NCBI GenBank assembly: GCA_947179485.1
Contig: OX359246.1
Location: 310,001 to 374,000 of the forward strand
From: Allacma fusca
Taxonomy: Eukaryota; Arthropoda; Collembola; Symphypleona; Sminthuridae
Direction of reading: 5' to 3'
DNA: 64,000 nucleotides
Under the pieces are notes generated by a model. The model worked only from the letters and a program-made list of their open reading frames with translations, did no database searches and was not told the DNA's origin. The first letter of the stretch is position 1. Each line of letters begins with the position of its first letter. The translations under genes and the position numbers were made by a program. Below are positions 11,801 to 26,082 of the stretch, one piece after another.

Positions 11801-13855
11801 GTAAGATACAGAAAATTGTATGTGAATATTTTCCAGGCACCACTTCATACCTCTGAGTATGATTTCAATATGTAAGTGTAATTACGACACATGAGGATAC
11901 ACATGTTTTTGTTAAACGTAATGATAAAAATCATGTACATTTTACCGGGTAGGGAGAGGATAGTGCTGTGTGTGAATTTGACAGAAAATATAATCTGATA
12001 ACTGCAAGTGTGCCTCCGTGGGTGTATGCCAACCAAAAGCAACTATTAATGTAAGACCAGTAATTTGGAAATCACCTTACAAATACGTCCATGAATGCTG
12101 GGTCATGTTTTTTCTATGAGTTTGCTCCTCAAAAATCATCTAGCCAGGAAGTATTACTGACATTCCTGAAATATTTAAAGCTTGCGTCAGAATCTGTCCA
12201 ATTTCCAATAGTAAGTAGTTCTCTTTTGCAGTTTCCAAATACTATAAAGTTTCTCTCGTATATTTTGCAGAATTACTGCATATACTGTAGATGGCAGTGT
12301 ATTGCTACTCCTGGGCATATAAATACCTATCTGTAAGTGTACAGTGCGCTTTGTTTTAAAAGCACCCCTCATTGAATTAAAATTTTAATCTTACAATTAC
12401 TTGTCTTTAATAGGAACAGATATTGGGACAACCTGAATTTTAGCATCCTATTTGCTCAATGCATTAATTTTATGTGGAGGAAATGCTACTATTTGATTGG
12501 AGGAAAACAATCTAGATATATTAGTGCATGTAATATTTTAGCACAATCAGTGAATGTATTCACGATTTCTAAATGTGTTGCATGCTGTTATAGTCCCCAA
12601 ACGTTTTTTGCAGCAACGGTCAAGAAAGTGAGACGAAGCCAGGATTTTGTTGCCCAGTTTATTCAAATCTACTGTTAACTAGCTGAAAATATTTATTATG
12701 GTATTTGTGAAAATGAAAGCTTTTAGTGCAACAGGAAATTAGTTTGGAGTCTAATATGAACTGTGAGGGAATAAGGGTCTAATAATTTATTTTGGTTATT
12801 TTACCAAACAAGCGATTTAAACTTCCTTAAATTTTTCGTGCATGCAATCCTTGTCCAGCAAAATTTAACAACAGGGTTAAGATCCAAAGTTAGGAAAATA
12901 GCCGGGTAACCGGAGTACACACTAATTTAAGTTTTACCATAACCATCCTAAATGTTTATTTTCTGACTGCAAAATTTCCTCCACTATTTTCTTCACGCGT
13001 CATGCATGAAAGGAATTCATCAAAATTTGTAGTATCAGGAACGAGTCATTCACTTGTTCGTGTTTCCAGTCTTTTGCATTCCCAAATCAAGACTCCAAAC
13101 TTAGATCAAATTAATTTAGGGGGAAAATCGAATTTCCTATTTTGTGTTTAAATCTTACACAAAACGTGTTTGTTACTCTGTAATATGCATGTATATATAC
13201 ATAAGACCATGGAAAGGCGACAACGTAATTCAGTTGATATTATTTGTGTCCCTTTAGTCGTCTGTATGGTTTATTGGATTTTGTAGCTGGCGGTAATTTA
13301 AAGTTCATTGAATTTAATCCGTAAACACGTCTAATTATAAAAGACTTGGATCAACCTACTCTTATTCCTACTGCAACATCCACTAATGTAACATAGGGAC
13401 ATGAGGGTACCTTTCCCAGTCCTTAACTTTAACCAATAGTACTTGTTGGATTAGCTTTCGTGGAAATGAGCAGCTACACGTTTGCTCAACTCGTAGACAA
13501 CCCCGCATGCTTTCAATGTTACAACCTGGGTAGCCTTTAATTATTATACTATGTTAGTTAATTGTCTCGTGGAACTAATGGCTTTTTGCAATGGGATCTT
13601 GATCGACTATAACAATTCCTTGGCGATTTTTTTCTTGCAAAGAAATTGTCCTTCGAACGAGCCTCCTGATATGAAGGAATATTTCTTTTAATGCTCACAT
13701 GTTCACACTTCATATCATCTCTAAAATAAATTTCTGGTTGAAGGCAATGTCAAGATCTCTCTTTGTATGTACAACATGTCAACAGAAATTGACTCCCAGC
13801 AACGAAATATAGTAAAATGGAAACTACTGTCAAATATAAATATTATAGATAGATA
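11801..13855. other. non-coding stretch, nothing recognised
   Basis: About 2 kb of AT-rich DNA between the inverted-repeat element and copy B. No repeat array, RNA gene or coding motif was recognised. Confidence 0.35.
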
Positions 13856-14120
13856 CTTACGTATGCGTTTCAATGGATGAAGCCACGATGGTACGAGAAA
13901 ATCATCTAGTTTGCGTGGCATTTGAAGTGAATTTATTAGAAAGCAATTTTTATTGCAAATAAATTTTAGATTCCATGTTATACAAACTATTAACGTTGAC
14001 GCACACAGGAATTATGTTGTTGCAACTCCATCGTAACACAGTATATACATGTATAATAAAGAATCCCCATCCGTGTTGTTTTATGGAGAATATAAATGCC
14101 AGCGATTACAGTGTCGGAAC
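13856..14120 (+). repeat. copy B of the long dispersed repeat, first piece
   Basis: It aligns with 3611-3869. Shared landmarks include ACTATTAACGTTGACGCAC and GAATCCCCATCCGT. It ends in TGTCGGAAC (14112-14120), after which the sequence diverges abruptly because a foldback element was inserted. The match to copy A resumes at 36954. Confidence 0.75.
14112..14120. other. left 9-bp target site duplication of the foldback element
   Basis: TGTCGGAAC, repeated exactly at 36954-36962 and present once at the unoccupied paralogous site 3861-3869. Confidence 0.85.
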
Positions 14121-14244
14121 ATGACAAGCAAGTTGTCCCCGAAAACCTATATCCCCCAACATTCAAAAATGGAGAAAAAATTTTATTACCCACCACATGT
14201 GTCAAACTCAAATCATTAATTACCATGCTAGAAAGCGGTACAAA
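14121..14244 (+). repeat. left terminal inverted repeat unit of the foldback element
   Basis: It is the reverse complement of roughly 36834-36953 with about a dozen differences. It contains the landmarks CATTCAAAAATGGAG, ACCCACCACATGTG and CAAATCATTAATTA. The satellite array starts directly after it. Confidence 0.8.
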
Positions 14245-17200
14245 ACTCCAGTTTCAGGGAATTCGGAACAAGTCTGTCAAACTTGACCTTTGACTTTTCC
14301 GGGTGATATTCCTATTCGAATAGATAAGTCGAGTAAAAATGAAAATATTTGAAAAATTCTTGCACAGGCGTAAAGCCCTACCATATTGCTAGCGGGACAA
14401 ACTCCAGTTTCGGGAAATTCGGAACAAGTCTGTCAAACTTGACCTTTGACTTTTCCGGTTGATATTCCTATTTGAATGGATAACTCGAGTAAAAATGAAA
14501 ATATTTCAAAAATTGTTGCACAGGCGTAAACATCTACCATATGGCTAGCGGGACAAACTCCAGTTTCGGGGAATTCGGAACAAATCTGTCAATTATGACT
14601 TTTGACTTTTCCGGGTGATATTCCTATTTGAATGGATAACTCGAGTAAAAATGAAAATATTTGAAAAATTCTTGCACAGGCGTAAAGCCCTACCATATTG
14701 CTAGCGGGACAAACTCCAGTTTCGGGAAATTCGGAACAAGTCTGTCAAACTTGACAATTGACTTTTCCGGGTGATATTCCTATTTGAAAGGATAACTCGA
14801 GTAAAAATGAAAATATTTCAAAAATTCTTGCACAGGCGTAAACCCCTACCATATTGCTAGCCGGACTAACTCCAGTTTTCGGGAATTCGGAACAAGTCTG
14901 TCAAACTTGACCTTTGACTTTTCCGGGTGATATTCCTATTTGAATGGATAACTCGAGTAAAAATGAAAATATTTCAAAAATTCTTGCACAGGCGTAAACC
15001 CCTACCATATTGCTAGCCGGACTAACTCCAGTTTTCGGGAATTCGGAACAAGTCTGTCAAACTTGACCTTTGACTTTTCCGGGTGATATTCCTATTTCAA
15101 TGGATAACTCGAGTAAAAATGAATATATTTCAAAAATTCTTGCACAGGCGTAAAGCCCTACATTATTGCTAGCGGGACAAACTCCAGTTTTGGGGAATTC
15201 GGAACAAGTCTGTCAAACTTGACCTTTGACTTTTCCGGGTGATATTCCTATTTGAATGGATAACTCGAGTAAAAATGAAAATATTTCAAAAATTCTTGCA
15301 CAGGCGTAAAGCCCTACCATATTGCTAGCGGGACAAACTCCAGTTTCGGGAAATTCGGAACAAGTCTGTCAAACTTGACCTTTGACTTTTCCGGGTGACA
15401 TTCCTATTTGAATGGAACATCGAGTAAAAATGAAAATATTTCAAAAATTCTTGCACAGGCGTAAACCCCTACCATATTGCTAGCCGGACTAACTCCAGTT
15501 TTCGGGAATTCGGAACAAGTCTGTCAAACTTGACCTTTGACTTTTCCGGGTGATATTCCTATTTGAATGGATAACTCGAGTAAAAATGAAAATATTTCAA
15601 AAATTCTTGCACAGGCGTAAACCCCTACCATATTGCTAGCCGGACTAACTCCAGTTTTCGGGAATTCGGAACAAGTCTGTCAAACTTGACCTTTGACTTT
15701 TCCGGGTGATATTCCTATTTCAATGGATAACTCGAGTAAAAATGAATATATTTCAAAAATTCTTGCACAGGCGTAAAGCCCTACATTATTGCTAGCGGGA
15801 CAAACTCCAGTTTTGGGGAATTCGGAACAAGTCTGTCAAACTTGACCTTTGACTTTTCCGGGTGATATTCCTATTTGAATGGATAACTCGAGTAAAAATG
15901 AAAATATTTCAAAAATTCTTGCACAGGCGTAAAGCCCTACCATATTGCTAGCAGGACAAACTCCAGTTTCGGGGAATTCGGAACAAGTCTGTCAAACTTG
16001 ACCTTTGACTTTTCCGGGTGATATTCCTATTTGAATGGATAACTCGAGTAAAAATGAAAATATTTCAAAAATTCTTGCACAGGCGTAAACCCCTACATTA
16101 TTGCTAGCGGGACAAACTCCAGTTTTGGGGAATTCGGAACAAGTCTGTCAAACTTGACCTTTGACTTTTCCGGGTGATATTCCTATTTGAATGGATCACT
16201 CGAGTAAAAATAAAAATATTTCAAAAATTCTTTCACAGGCGTAAACCCCTACCATATTGCTAGCCGGACTAACTCCAGTTTTCGGGAATTCGGAACAAGT
16301 CTGTCAAACTTGACCTTTGACTTTTCCGGGTGATATTCCTATTTGAATAGATAACTCGAGTAAAAATGAAAATATTTCAAAAATTATTCCACAGGCGTAA
16401 AGCCCTACTATATTGCTAGCGGGACAAACTCCAGTTTTCGGGAATTCGGAACAAGTCTGTCAAACTTGACCTTTGACGTTTCCGGGTGATATTCCTATTT
16501 GAATGGATAACTATATTGCTAGCGGGACAAACTCCAGTTTTGGGGAATTCGAAACAAGTCTGTCAAACTTGGCCTTTGACTTTTCCGGGTGATATTCCTA
16601 TTTGAATGGATCATTCGAGTAAAAATGAAAATATTTCAAAAATTATTGCACAGGCGTAAAGCCCTACGAGATTGCTAGCGGGACAAACTCCAGTTCCCGG
16701 GAATTCGGAACAAGTCTGTCAAACTTGACCTTTGACGTTTCCGGGTGATATTCCTATTTGAATGGATAACTCGAGTAAAAATGAAAATATTTCAAAAATT
16801 CGTGCACAGGCGTAAACCCCTACCATATCGCTAGCGGGACAAACTCCAGTTTCCCTAAATTCGGAACAAGTCTGTCAAAATTGACCTTTGACTTTTCCGG
16901 GTGATATTCCTATTCGAATAGATAAGTCGAGTAAAAATGAAAATATTTGAAAAATTCTTGCACAGGCGTAAAGCCCTACCATATTGCTAGCGGGACAAAC
17001 TCCAGTTTCGGGAAATTCGGAACAAGTCTGTCAAACTTGACCTTTGACTTTTCCGGTTGATATTCCTATTTGAATGGATAACTCGAGTAAAAATGAAAAT
17101 ATTTCAAAAATTGTTGCACAGGCGTAAACATCTACCATATGGCTAGCGGGACAAACTCCAGTTTCGGGGAATTCGGAACAAATCTGTCAATTATGACTTT

Positions 17201-20200
17201 TGACTTTTCCGGGTGATATTCCTATTTGAATGGATAACTCGAGTAAAAATGAAAATATTTGAAAAATTCTTGCACAGGCGTAAAGCCCTACCATATTGCT
17301 AGCGGGACAAACTCCAGTTTCGGGAAATTCGGAACAAGTCTGTCAAACTTGACCTTTGACTTTTCCGGGTGATATTCCTATTTGAATGGAACATCGAGTA
17401 AAAATGAAAATATTTCAAAAATTCTTGCACAGGCGTAAACCCCTACCATATTGCTAGCCGGACTAACTCCAGTTTTCGCGAATTCGGAACAAGTCTGTCA
17501 AACTTGACCTTTGACTTTTCCGGGTGATATTCCTATTTGAATAGATAACTCGAGTAAAAATGAAAATATTTCAAAAATTATTCCACAGGCGTAAAGCCCT
17601 ACTATATTGCTAGCGGGACAAACTCCAGTTTTCGGGAATTCGGAACAAGTCTGTCAAACTTGACCTTTGACGTTTCCGGGTGATATTCCTATTTGAATGG
17701 ATAACTATATTGCTAGCGGGACAAACTCCAGTTTTGGGGAATTCGAAACAAGTCTGTCAAACTTGGCCTTTGACTTTTCCGGGTGATATTCCTATTTGAA
17801 TGGATCATTCGAGTAAAAATGAAAATATTTCAAAAATTATTGCACAGGCGTAAAGCCCTACGAGATTGCTAGCGGGACAAACTCCAGTTCCCGAGAATTC
17901 GGAACAAGTCTGTCAAACTTGACCTTTGACGTTTCCGGGTGATATTCCTATTTGAATGGAACATCGAGTAAAAATGAAAATATTTCAAAAATTCTTGCAC
18001 AGGCGTAAACCCCTACCATATTGCTAGCCGGACTAACTCCAGTTTTCGGGAATTCGGAACAAGTCTGTCAAACTTGACCTTTGACTTTTCCGGGTGATAT
18101 TCCTATTTGAATAGATAACTCGAGTAAAAATGAAAATATTTCAAAAATTATTCCACAGGCGTAAAGCCCTACTATATTGCTAGCGGGACAAACTCCAGTT
18201 TTCGGGAATTCGGAACAAGTCTGTCAAACTTGACCTTTGACGTTTCCGGGTGATATTCCTATTTGAATGGATAACTATATTGCTAGCGGGACAAACTCCA
18301 GTTTTCGGGAATTCGGAACAAGTCTGTCAAACTTGACCTTTGACGTTTCCGGGTGATATTCCTATTTGAATGGATAACTATATTGCTAGCGGGACAAACT
18401 CCAGTTTTGGGGAATTCGAAACAAGTCTGTCAAACTTGGCCTTTGACTTTTCCGGGTGATATTCCTATTTGAATGGATCATTCGAGTAAAAATGAAAATA
18501 TTTCAAAAATTATTGCACAGGCGTAAAGCCCTACGAGATTGCTAGCGGGACAAACTCCAGTTCCCGGGAATTCGGAACAAGTCTGTCAAACTTGACCTTT
18601 GACGTTTCCGGGTGATATTCCTATTTGAATGGATAACTCGAGTAAAAATGAAAATATTTCAAAAATTCGTGCACAGGCGTAAACCCCTACCATATCGCTA
18701 GCGGGACAAACTCCAGTTTCCCTAAATTCGGAACAAGTCTGTCAAAATTGACCTTTGACTTTTCCGGGTGATATTCCTATTCGAATAGATAAGTCGAGTA
18801 AAAATGAAAATATTTGAAAAATTCTTGCACAGGCGTAAAGCCCTACCATATTGCTAGCGGGACAAACTCCAGTTTCGGGAAATTCGGAACAAGTCTGTCA
18901 AACTTGACCTTTGACTTTTCCGGTTGATATTCCTATTTGAATGGATAACTCGAGTAAAAATGAAAATATTTCAAAAATTGTTGCACAGGCGTAAACATCT
19001 ACCATATGGCTAGCGGGACAAACTCCAGTTTCGGGGAATTCGGAACAAATCTGTCAATTATGACTTTTGACTTTTCCGGGTGATATTCCTATTTGAATGG
19101 ATAACTCGAGTAAAAATGAAAATATTTGAAAAATTCTTGCACAGGCGTAAAGCCCTACCATATTGCTAGCGGGACAAACTCCAGTTTCGGGAAATTCGGA
19201 ACAAGTCTGTCAAACTTGACCTTTGACTTTTCCGGGTGATATTCCTATTTGAATGGAACATCGAGTAAAAATGAAAATATTTCAAAAATTCTTGCACAGG
19301 CGTAAACCCCTACCATATTGCTAGCCGGACTAACTCCAGTTTTCGGGAATTCGGAACAAGTCTGTCAAACTTGACCTTTGACTTTTCCGGGTGATATTCC
19401 TATTTGAATAGATAACTCGAGTAAAAATGAAAATATTTCAAAAATTATTCCACAGGCGTAAAGCCCTACTATATTGCTAGCGGGACAAACTCCAGTTTTC
19501 GGGAATTCGGAACAAGTCTGTCAAACTTGACCTTTGACGTTTCCGGGTGATATTCCTATTTGAATGGATAACTATATTGCTAGCGGGACAAACTCCAGTT
19601 TTGGGGAATTCGAAACAAGTCTGTCAAACTTGGCCTTTGACTTTTCCGGGTGATATTCCTATTTGAATGGATCATTCGAGTAAAAATGAAAATATTTCAA
19701 AAATTCTTGCACAGGCGTAAACCCCTACCATATTGCTAGCGGTACAAACTCCAGTTTTGGGGAATTCAGAACAAGTCTGTCAAACTTGACCTTTGACTTT
19801 TCCGGGTGATATTCCTATTTGAATGGATAATTCGAGTAAAAATGAAAATATTTCAAACATTATTGCACAGGCGTAAACATCTACCATATTGCTAGCGGGA
19901 CAAACTCAAGTTTCCGGGAATTCGGAACAAGTCTGTCAAACTTGACCTTTGACTTTTCCGTGTGATATTCCTATTTGAATGGATAACTCGAGTAAAAATG
20001 AAAATATTTCAAAAATTCTTGCACAGGCGTAAACCCCTACCATATCGCTAGCGGGACAAACTCCAGTTTCCCTAAATTCGGAACAAGTCTGTCAAACTTG
20101 ACCTTTGACTTTTCCGGGTTATATTCCTATTCGAATAGATAAGTCGAGTAAAAATGAAAATATTTGAAAAATTCTTGCACAGGCGTAAAGCCCTACCATA

Positions 20201-23200
20201 TTGCTAGCGGGACAAACTCCAGTTTCGGGGAATTCGGAACAAATCTGTCAAACTTGACCTTTGACTTTTCCGGTTGATATTCCTATTTGAATGGATAACT
20301 CGAGTAAAAATGAAAATATTCCAAAAATTGTTCCACAGGCGTAAACATCTACCATATGGCTAGCGGGACAAACTCCAGTTTCGGGGAATTCGGAACAAAT
20401 CTGTCAATTATGACTTTTGACTTTTCCGGGTGATATTCCTATTTGAATGGATAACTCGAGTAAAAATGAAAATATTTGAAAAATTCTTGCACAGGCGTAA
20501 AGCCCTACCATATTGCTAGCGGGACAAACTCCAGTTTCGGGAAATTCGGAACAAGTCTGTCAAACTTGACCTTTGACTTTTCCGGGTGATATTCCTATTT
20601 GAATGGAACATCGAGTAAAAATGAAAATATTTCAAAAATTCTTGCACAGGCGTAAACCCCTACCATATTGCTAGCCGGACTAACTCCAGTTTTCGGGAAT
20701 TCGGAACAAGTCTGTCAAACTTGACCTTTGACTTTTCCGGGTGATATTCCTATTTGAATAGATAACTCGAGTAAAAATAAAAATATTTCAAAAATTATTC
20801 CACAGGCGTAAAGCCCTACCATATTGCTAGCGGGACAAACTCCAGTTTTCGGGAATTCGGAACAAGTCTGTCAAACTTGACCTTTGACGTTTCCGGGTGA
20901 TATTCGTATTTAAATGGATAACTATATTGCTAGCGGGACAAACTCCAGTTTTCGGGAATTCGGAACAAGTCTGTCAAACTTGACCTTTGACTTTTCCGGG
21001 TGATGTTCCTATTTGAATAGGTAACTCGAGTAAAAATGAAAATATTTCAAAAATTATTCCACAGGCGTAAAGCCCTACCATATTGCTAGCGGGACAAACT
21101 CCAGTTTTCGGGAATTCGGAACAAGTTTGTCAAACTTGACTTTTGACGTTTCCGGGTGATATTCCCATTTAAATGGATAACTATATTGCTAGCGGGACAA
21201 ACTCCAGTTTTGGGGAATTCGAAACAAGTCTGTCAAACTTGACCTTTGACTTTTCCGTGTGATATTCCTATTTGAATGGATAATTCGAGTAAAAATGAAA
21301 ATATTTCAAAAATTATTGCACAAGCGTAAAGCCCTACGAGATTGCTAGCGGGATAAGCTCCAGTTCCCGGGAATTCGGAACAAGTCTGTCAAACTTGACC
21401 TTTGACGTTTCCGGGTGATATTCCTATTTGAATGGATAACTCGAGTAAAAATGAAAATATTTCAAAAATTCTTGCACAGGCGTAAACCCCTACCATATTG
21501 CTAGCGGTACAAACTCCAGTTTTGGGGAATTCAGAACAAGTCTGTCAAACTTGACCTTTGACTTTTCCGGGTGATATTCCTATTTGAATGGATAACTCGA
21601 GTAAAAATGAAAATATTTCAAACATTATTGCACAGGCGTAAACATCTACCATATTGCTAGCGGGACAAACTCAAGTTTCCGGGAATTCGGAACAAGTCTG
21701 TCAAACTTGACCTTTGACTTTTCCGTGTGATATTCCTATTTGAATGGATAACTCGAGTAAAAATGAAAATATTTCAAAAATTATTCCACAGGCGTAAAGC
21801 CCTACCATATTGCTAGCGGAACAAACTCCAGTTTCGGGGAACTCGGAACAAGTCTGTTGAACTTGACCTTTGACGTTTCCGGGTGATATTCCTATTTGAA
21901 TGGATAACTCAAGTAAAAATGAAAATATTTCAAAAATTCTTGCACAGGCGTAAACCCCTACCATATTGCTAGCGGGACAAACTCCAGTTTTGGGGAATTC
22001 AGAACAAGTCTGTCAAACTTGACCTTTGACTTTTCCGTGTGATATTCCTATTTGAATGGATAACTCGAGTAAAAATGAAAATATTTCAAAAATTATTCCA
22101 CAGGCGTAAAGCCCTACCATATTGCTAGCGGGACAAACTCCAGTTTTCGGGAATTCGGAACAAGTCTGTCAAACTTGACCTTTGACGTTTCCGGGTGATA
22201 TTCGTATTTAAATGGATAACTATATTGCTAGCGGGACAAACTCCAGTTTTCGGGAATTCGGAACAAGTCTGTCAAACTTGACCTTTGACTTTTCCGGGTG
22301 ATATTCCTATTTGAATAGGTAACTCGAGTAAAAATGAAAATATTTCAAAAATTATTCCACAGGCGTAAAGCCCTACCATATTGCTAGCGGGACAAACTCC
22401 AGTTTTCGGGAATTCGGAACAAGTCTGTCAAACTTGACCTTTGACGTTTCCGGGTGATATTCCCATTTAAATGGATAACTATATTGCTAGCGGGACAAAC
22501 TCCAGTTTTGGGGAATTCGAAACAAGTCTGTCAAACTTGACCTTTGACTTTTCCGTGTGATATTCCTATTTGAATGGATAATTCGAGTAAAAATGAAAAT
22601 ATTTCAAAAATTATTGCACAAGCGTAAAGCCCTACGAGATTGCTAGCGGGATAAACTCCAGTTCCCGGGAATTCGGAACAAGTCTGTCAAACTTGACCTT
22701 TGACGTTTCCGGGTGATATTCCTATTTGAATGGATAACTCGAGTAAAAATGAAAATATTTCAAAAATTCTTGCACAGGCGTAAACCCCTACAATATTGCT
22801 AGCGGTACAAACTCCAGTTTTGGGGAATTCAGAACAAGTCTGTCAAACTTGACCTTTGACTTTTCCGGGTGATATTCCTATTTGAATGGATAACTCGAGT
22901 AAAAATGAAAATATTTCAAACATTATTGCACAGGCGTAAACATCTACCATATTGCTAGCGGGACAAACTCAAGTTTTGGGAAATTCGGAACAAGTCTGTC
23001 AAACTTGACCTTTGACTTTTCCGTGTGATATTCCTATTTCAATGGATAACTCGAGTAAAAATGAAAATATTTCAAAAATTATTCCACAGGCGTAAAGCCC
23101 TACCATATTGCTAGCGGAACAAACTCCAGTTTCGGGGAACTCGGAACAAGTCTGTTGAACTTGACCTTTGAAGTTTCCGGGTGATATTCCTATTTGAATG

Positions 23201-26082
23201 GATAACTCGAGTAAAAATGAAAATATTTCAAAAATTCTTGCACAGGCGTAAACCCCTACCATATTGCTAGCGGGACAAACTCCAGTTTTGGGGAATTCAG
23301 AACAAGTCTGTCAAACTTGACCTTTGACTTTTCCGTGTGATATTCCTATTTGAATGGATAACTCGAGTAAAAATGAAAATATTTCAAAAATTATTCCACA
23401 GGCGTAAAGCCCTACCATATTGCTAGCGGGACAAACTCCAGTTTTCGGGAATTCGGAACAAGTCTGTCAAACTTGACCTTTGACGTTTCCGGGTGATATT
23501 CGTATTTAAATGGATAACTATATTGCTAGCGGGACAAACTCCAGTTTTCGGGAATTCGGAACAAGTCTGTCAAACTTGACCTTTGACTTTTCCGGGTGAT
23601 ATTCCTATTTGAATAGGTAACTCGAGTAAAAATGAAAATATTTCAAAAATTATTCCACAGGCGTAAAGCCCTACCATATTGCTAGCGGGACAAACTCCAG
23701 TTTTCGGGAATTCGGAACAAGTCTGTCAAACTTGACCTTTGACGTTTCCGGGTGATATTCCCATTTAAATGGATAACTATATTGCTAGCGGGACAAACTC
23801 CAGTTTTGGGGAATTCGAAACAAGTCTGTCAAACTTGACCTTTGACTTTTCCGTGTGATATTCCTATTTGAATGGATAATTCGAGTAAAAATGAAAATAT
23901 TTCAAAAATTATTGCACAAGCGTAAAGCCCTACGAGATTGCTAGCGGGATAAACTCCAGTTCCCGGGAATTCGGAACAAGTCTGTCAAACTTGACCTTTG
24001 ACGTTTCCGGGTGATATTCCTATTTGAATGGATAACTCGAGTAAAAATGAAAATATTTCAAAAATTCTTGCACAGGCGTAAACCCCTACCATATTGCTAG
24101 CCGGACTAAGTCCAGTTTTCGGGAATTCGGAACAAGTCTGTCAAACCTGACCTTTGACTTTTCCGGGTGATATTTCTATTTGAATAGATAACTCGAGTAA
24201 AAATGAAAATATTTCAAAAATTATTCCACAGGCGTAAAGCCCTACTATATTGCTAGCGGGACAAACTCCAGTTTTCGGGATTTCGGAACAAGTCTGTCAA
24301 ACTTGACCTTTGACGTTTCCGGGTGATATTCCTATTTAAATGGATAACTATATTGCTAGCGGGACAAACTGCAGTTTTGGGGAATTCGGAACAAGTCTGT
24401 CAAACTTGACCTTTGACGTTTCCGGGTGATATTCCTATTTGAATGGATAACTCGAGTAAAAATGAAAATATTTCAAAAATTCTTGCACAGGCGTAAAGCC
24501 CTACCATATTGCTAGCGGGACAAACTCCAGTTCCCGGGAATTCGGAACAAGTCTTTCAAACTTGACCTTTGACGTTTCCGGGTGATATTCCTATTTGAAT
24601 GGATAACTCGAGTAAAAATGAAAATATTTCAAAAATTCTTGCACAGGCGTAAACCCCTACCATATCGCTAGCGGGACAAACTCCAGTTTCCCTAAATTCG
24701 GAACAAGTCTGTCAAACTTGACCTTTGACTTTTCCGGGTTATATTCCTATTCGAATGGATAAGTCGAGTAAAAATGAAAATATTTAAAAAATTCTTGCAC
24801 AGGCGTAAAGCCCTACCATATTGCTAGCGGGACAAACTCCAGTTTCAGGAAATTCGGAACAAGTCTGTTAAACTTGACCTTTGACTTTTCCGGTTGATAT
24901 TCCTATTTGAATGGATAACTCGAGTAAAAATGAAAATATTTCAAAAATTGTTGCACAGGCGTAAACATCTACCATATGGCTAGCGGGACAAACTCCAGTT
25001 TCGGGGAATTCGGAACAAATCTGTCAATTATGACTTTTGACTTTTCCGGGTGATATTCATATTTGAATGGATAACTCGAGTAAAAATGAAAATATTTCAA
25101 AAATTGTTGCACATGGGTAAAGCCCTACCATATTGCTAGCGGGACAAACTGCAGTTTTGGGGAATTCGGAACAAGTCTGTCAAACTTGACCTTTGACGTT
25201 TCCGGGTGATATTCCTATTTGAATGGATAACTCGAGTAAAAATGAAAATATTTCAAAAATTCTTGCACAGGCGTAAAGCCCTACCATATTGCTAGCGGGA
25301 CAAACTCCAGTTCCCGGGAATTCGGAACAAGTCTTTCAAACTTGACCTTTGACGTTTCCGGGTGATATTCCTATTTGAATGGATAACTCGAGTAAAAATG
25401 AAAATATTTCAAAAATTCTTGCACAGGCGTAAACCCCTACCATATCGCTAGCGGGACAAACTCCAGTTTCCCTAAATTCGGAACAAGTCTGTCAAACTTG
25501 ACCTTTGACTTTTCCGGGTTATATTCCTATTCGAATGGATAAGTCGAGTAAAAATGAAAATATTTAAAAAATTCTTGCACAGGCGTAAAGCCCTACCATA
25601 TTGCTAGCGGGACAAACTCCAGTTTCAGGAAATTCGGAACAAGTCTGTTAAACTTGACCTTTGACTTTTCCGGTTGATATTCCTATTTGAATGGATAACT
25701 CGAGTAAAAATGAAAATATTTCAAAAATTGTTGCACAGGCGTAAACATCTACCATATGGCTAGCGGGACAAACTCCAGTTTCGGGGAATTCGGAACAAAT
25801 CTGTCAATTATGACTTTTGACTTTTCCGGGTGATATTCATATTTGAATGGATAACTCGAGTAAAAATGAAAATAGTTCAAAAATTGTTGCACATGGGTAA
25901 AGCCCTACCATATTGCTAGCGGGACAAACTCCAGTTTTGGGGAATTCGGAACAAGTCTGTCAAACTTGACCTTTGACTTTTCCGGGTGACATTCCTATTT
26001 AAATGGATAACTCGAGTAAAAATGAAAATATTTCAAAAATTATTTCACAGGCGTGAACCCCTACCATATTGCTAGCGGGACA
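14245..26082 (+). repeat. left 156-bp satellite array with a 103-bp variant and higher-order repeats
   Basis: Monomers recur every 156 bp, for example at 14245, 14401, 14557, 14713 and 14869, from ACTCCAGTTT to the next ACTCCAGTTT. A 103-bp variant, in which ...GGATAAC joins directly to TATATTGCTAGC (53 bp missing), occurs at 16428-16530 and repeatedly after that. Larger units are visible: ~1867 bp (16801 to 18668), ~1350 bp (18691 to 20041), 1298 bp three times (21021, 22319, 23617; equal to 7x156 + 2x103) and 780 bp twice (24361-25140, 25141-25920; 5x156). Roughly 80 monomers are present. In the reverse direction one frame is open for 51 of 52 codons; I do not regard it as coding. Confidence 0.9.

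Noticed and set aside
21701..23262. Minus-strand open frames of 87 codons repeated in the satellite array
   Set aside because: The 156-bp monomer is 52 codons long with one frame open except for a single TGA, so any monomer with a base change at that codon yields a longer frame. The frames are explained by the repeat and contain no recognisable domain.
14245..26082. CRISPR array or CENP-B box centromeric satellite
   Set aside because: The units are direct tandem monomers without unique spacers, in a eukaryotic transposon setting. The TTCGGGAATTCGGAAC segment does not fit the CENP-B box core. A centromeric role cannot be inferred from one locus that is bounded by target duplications.
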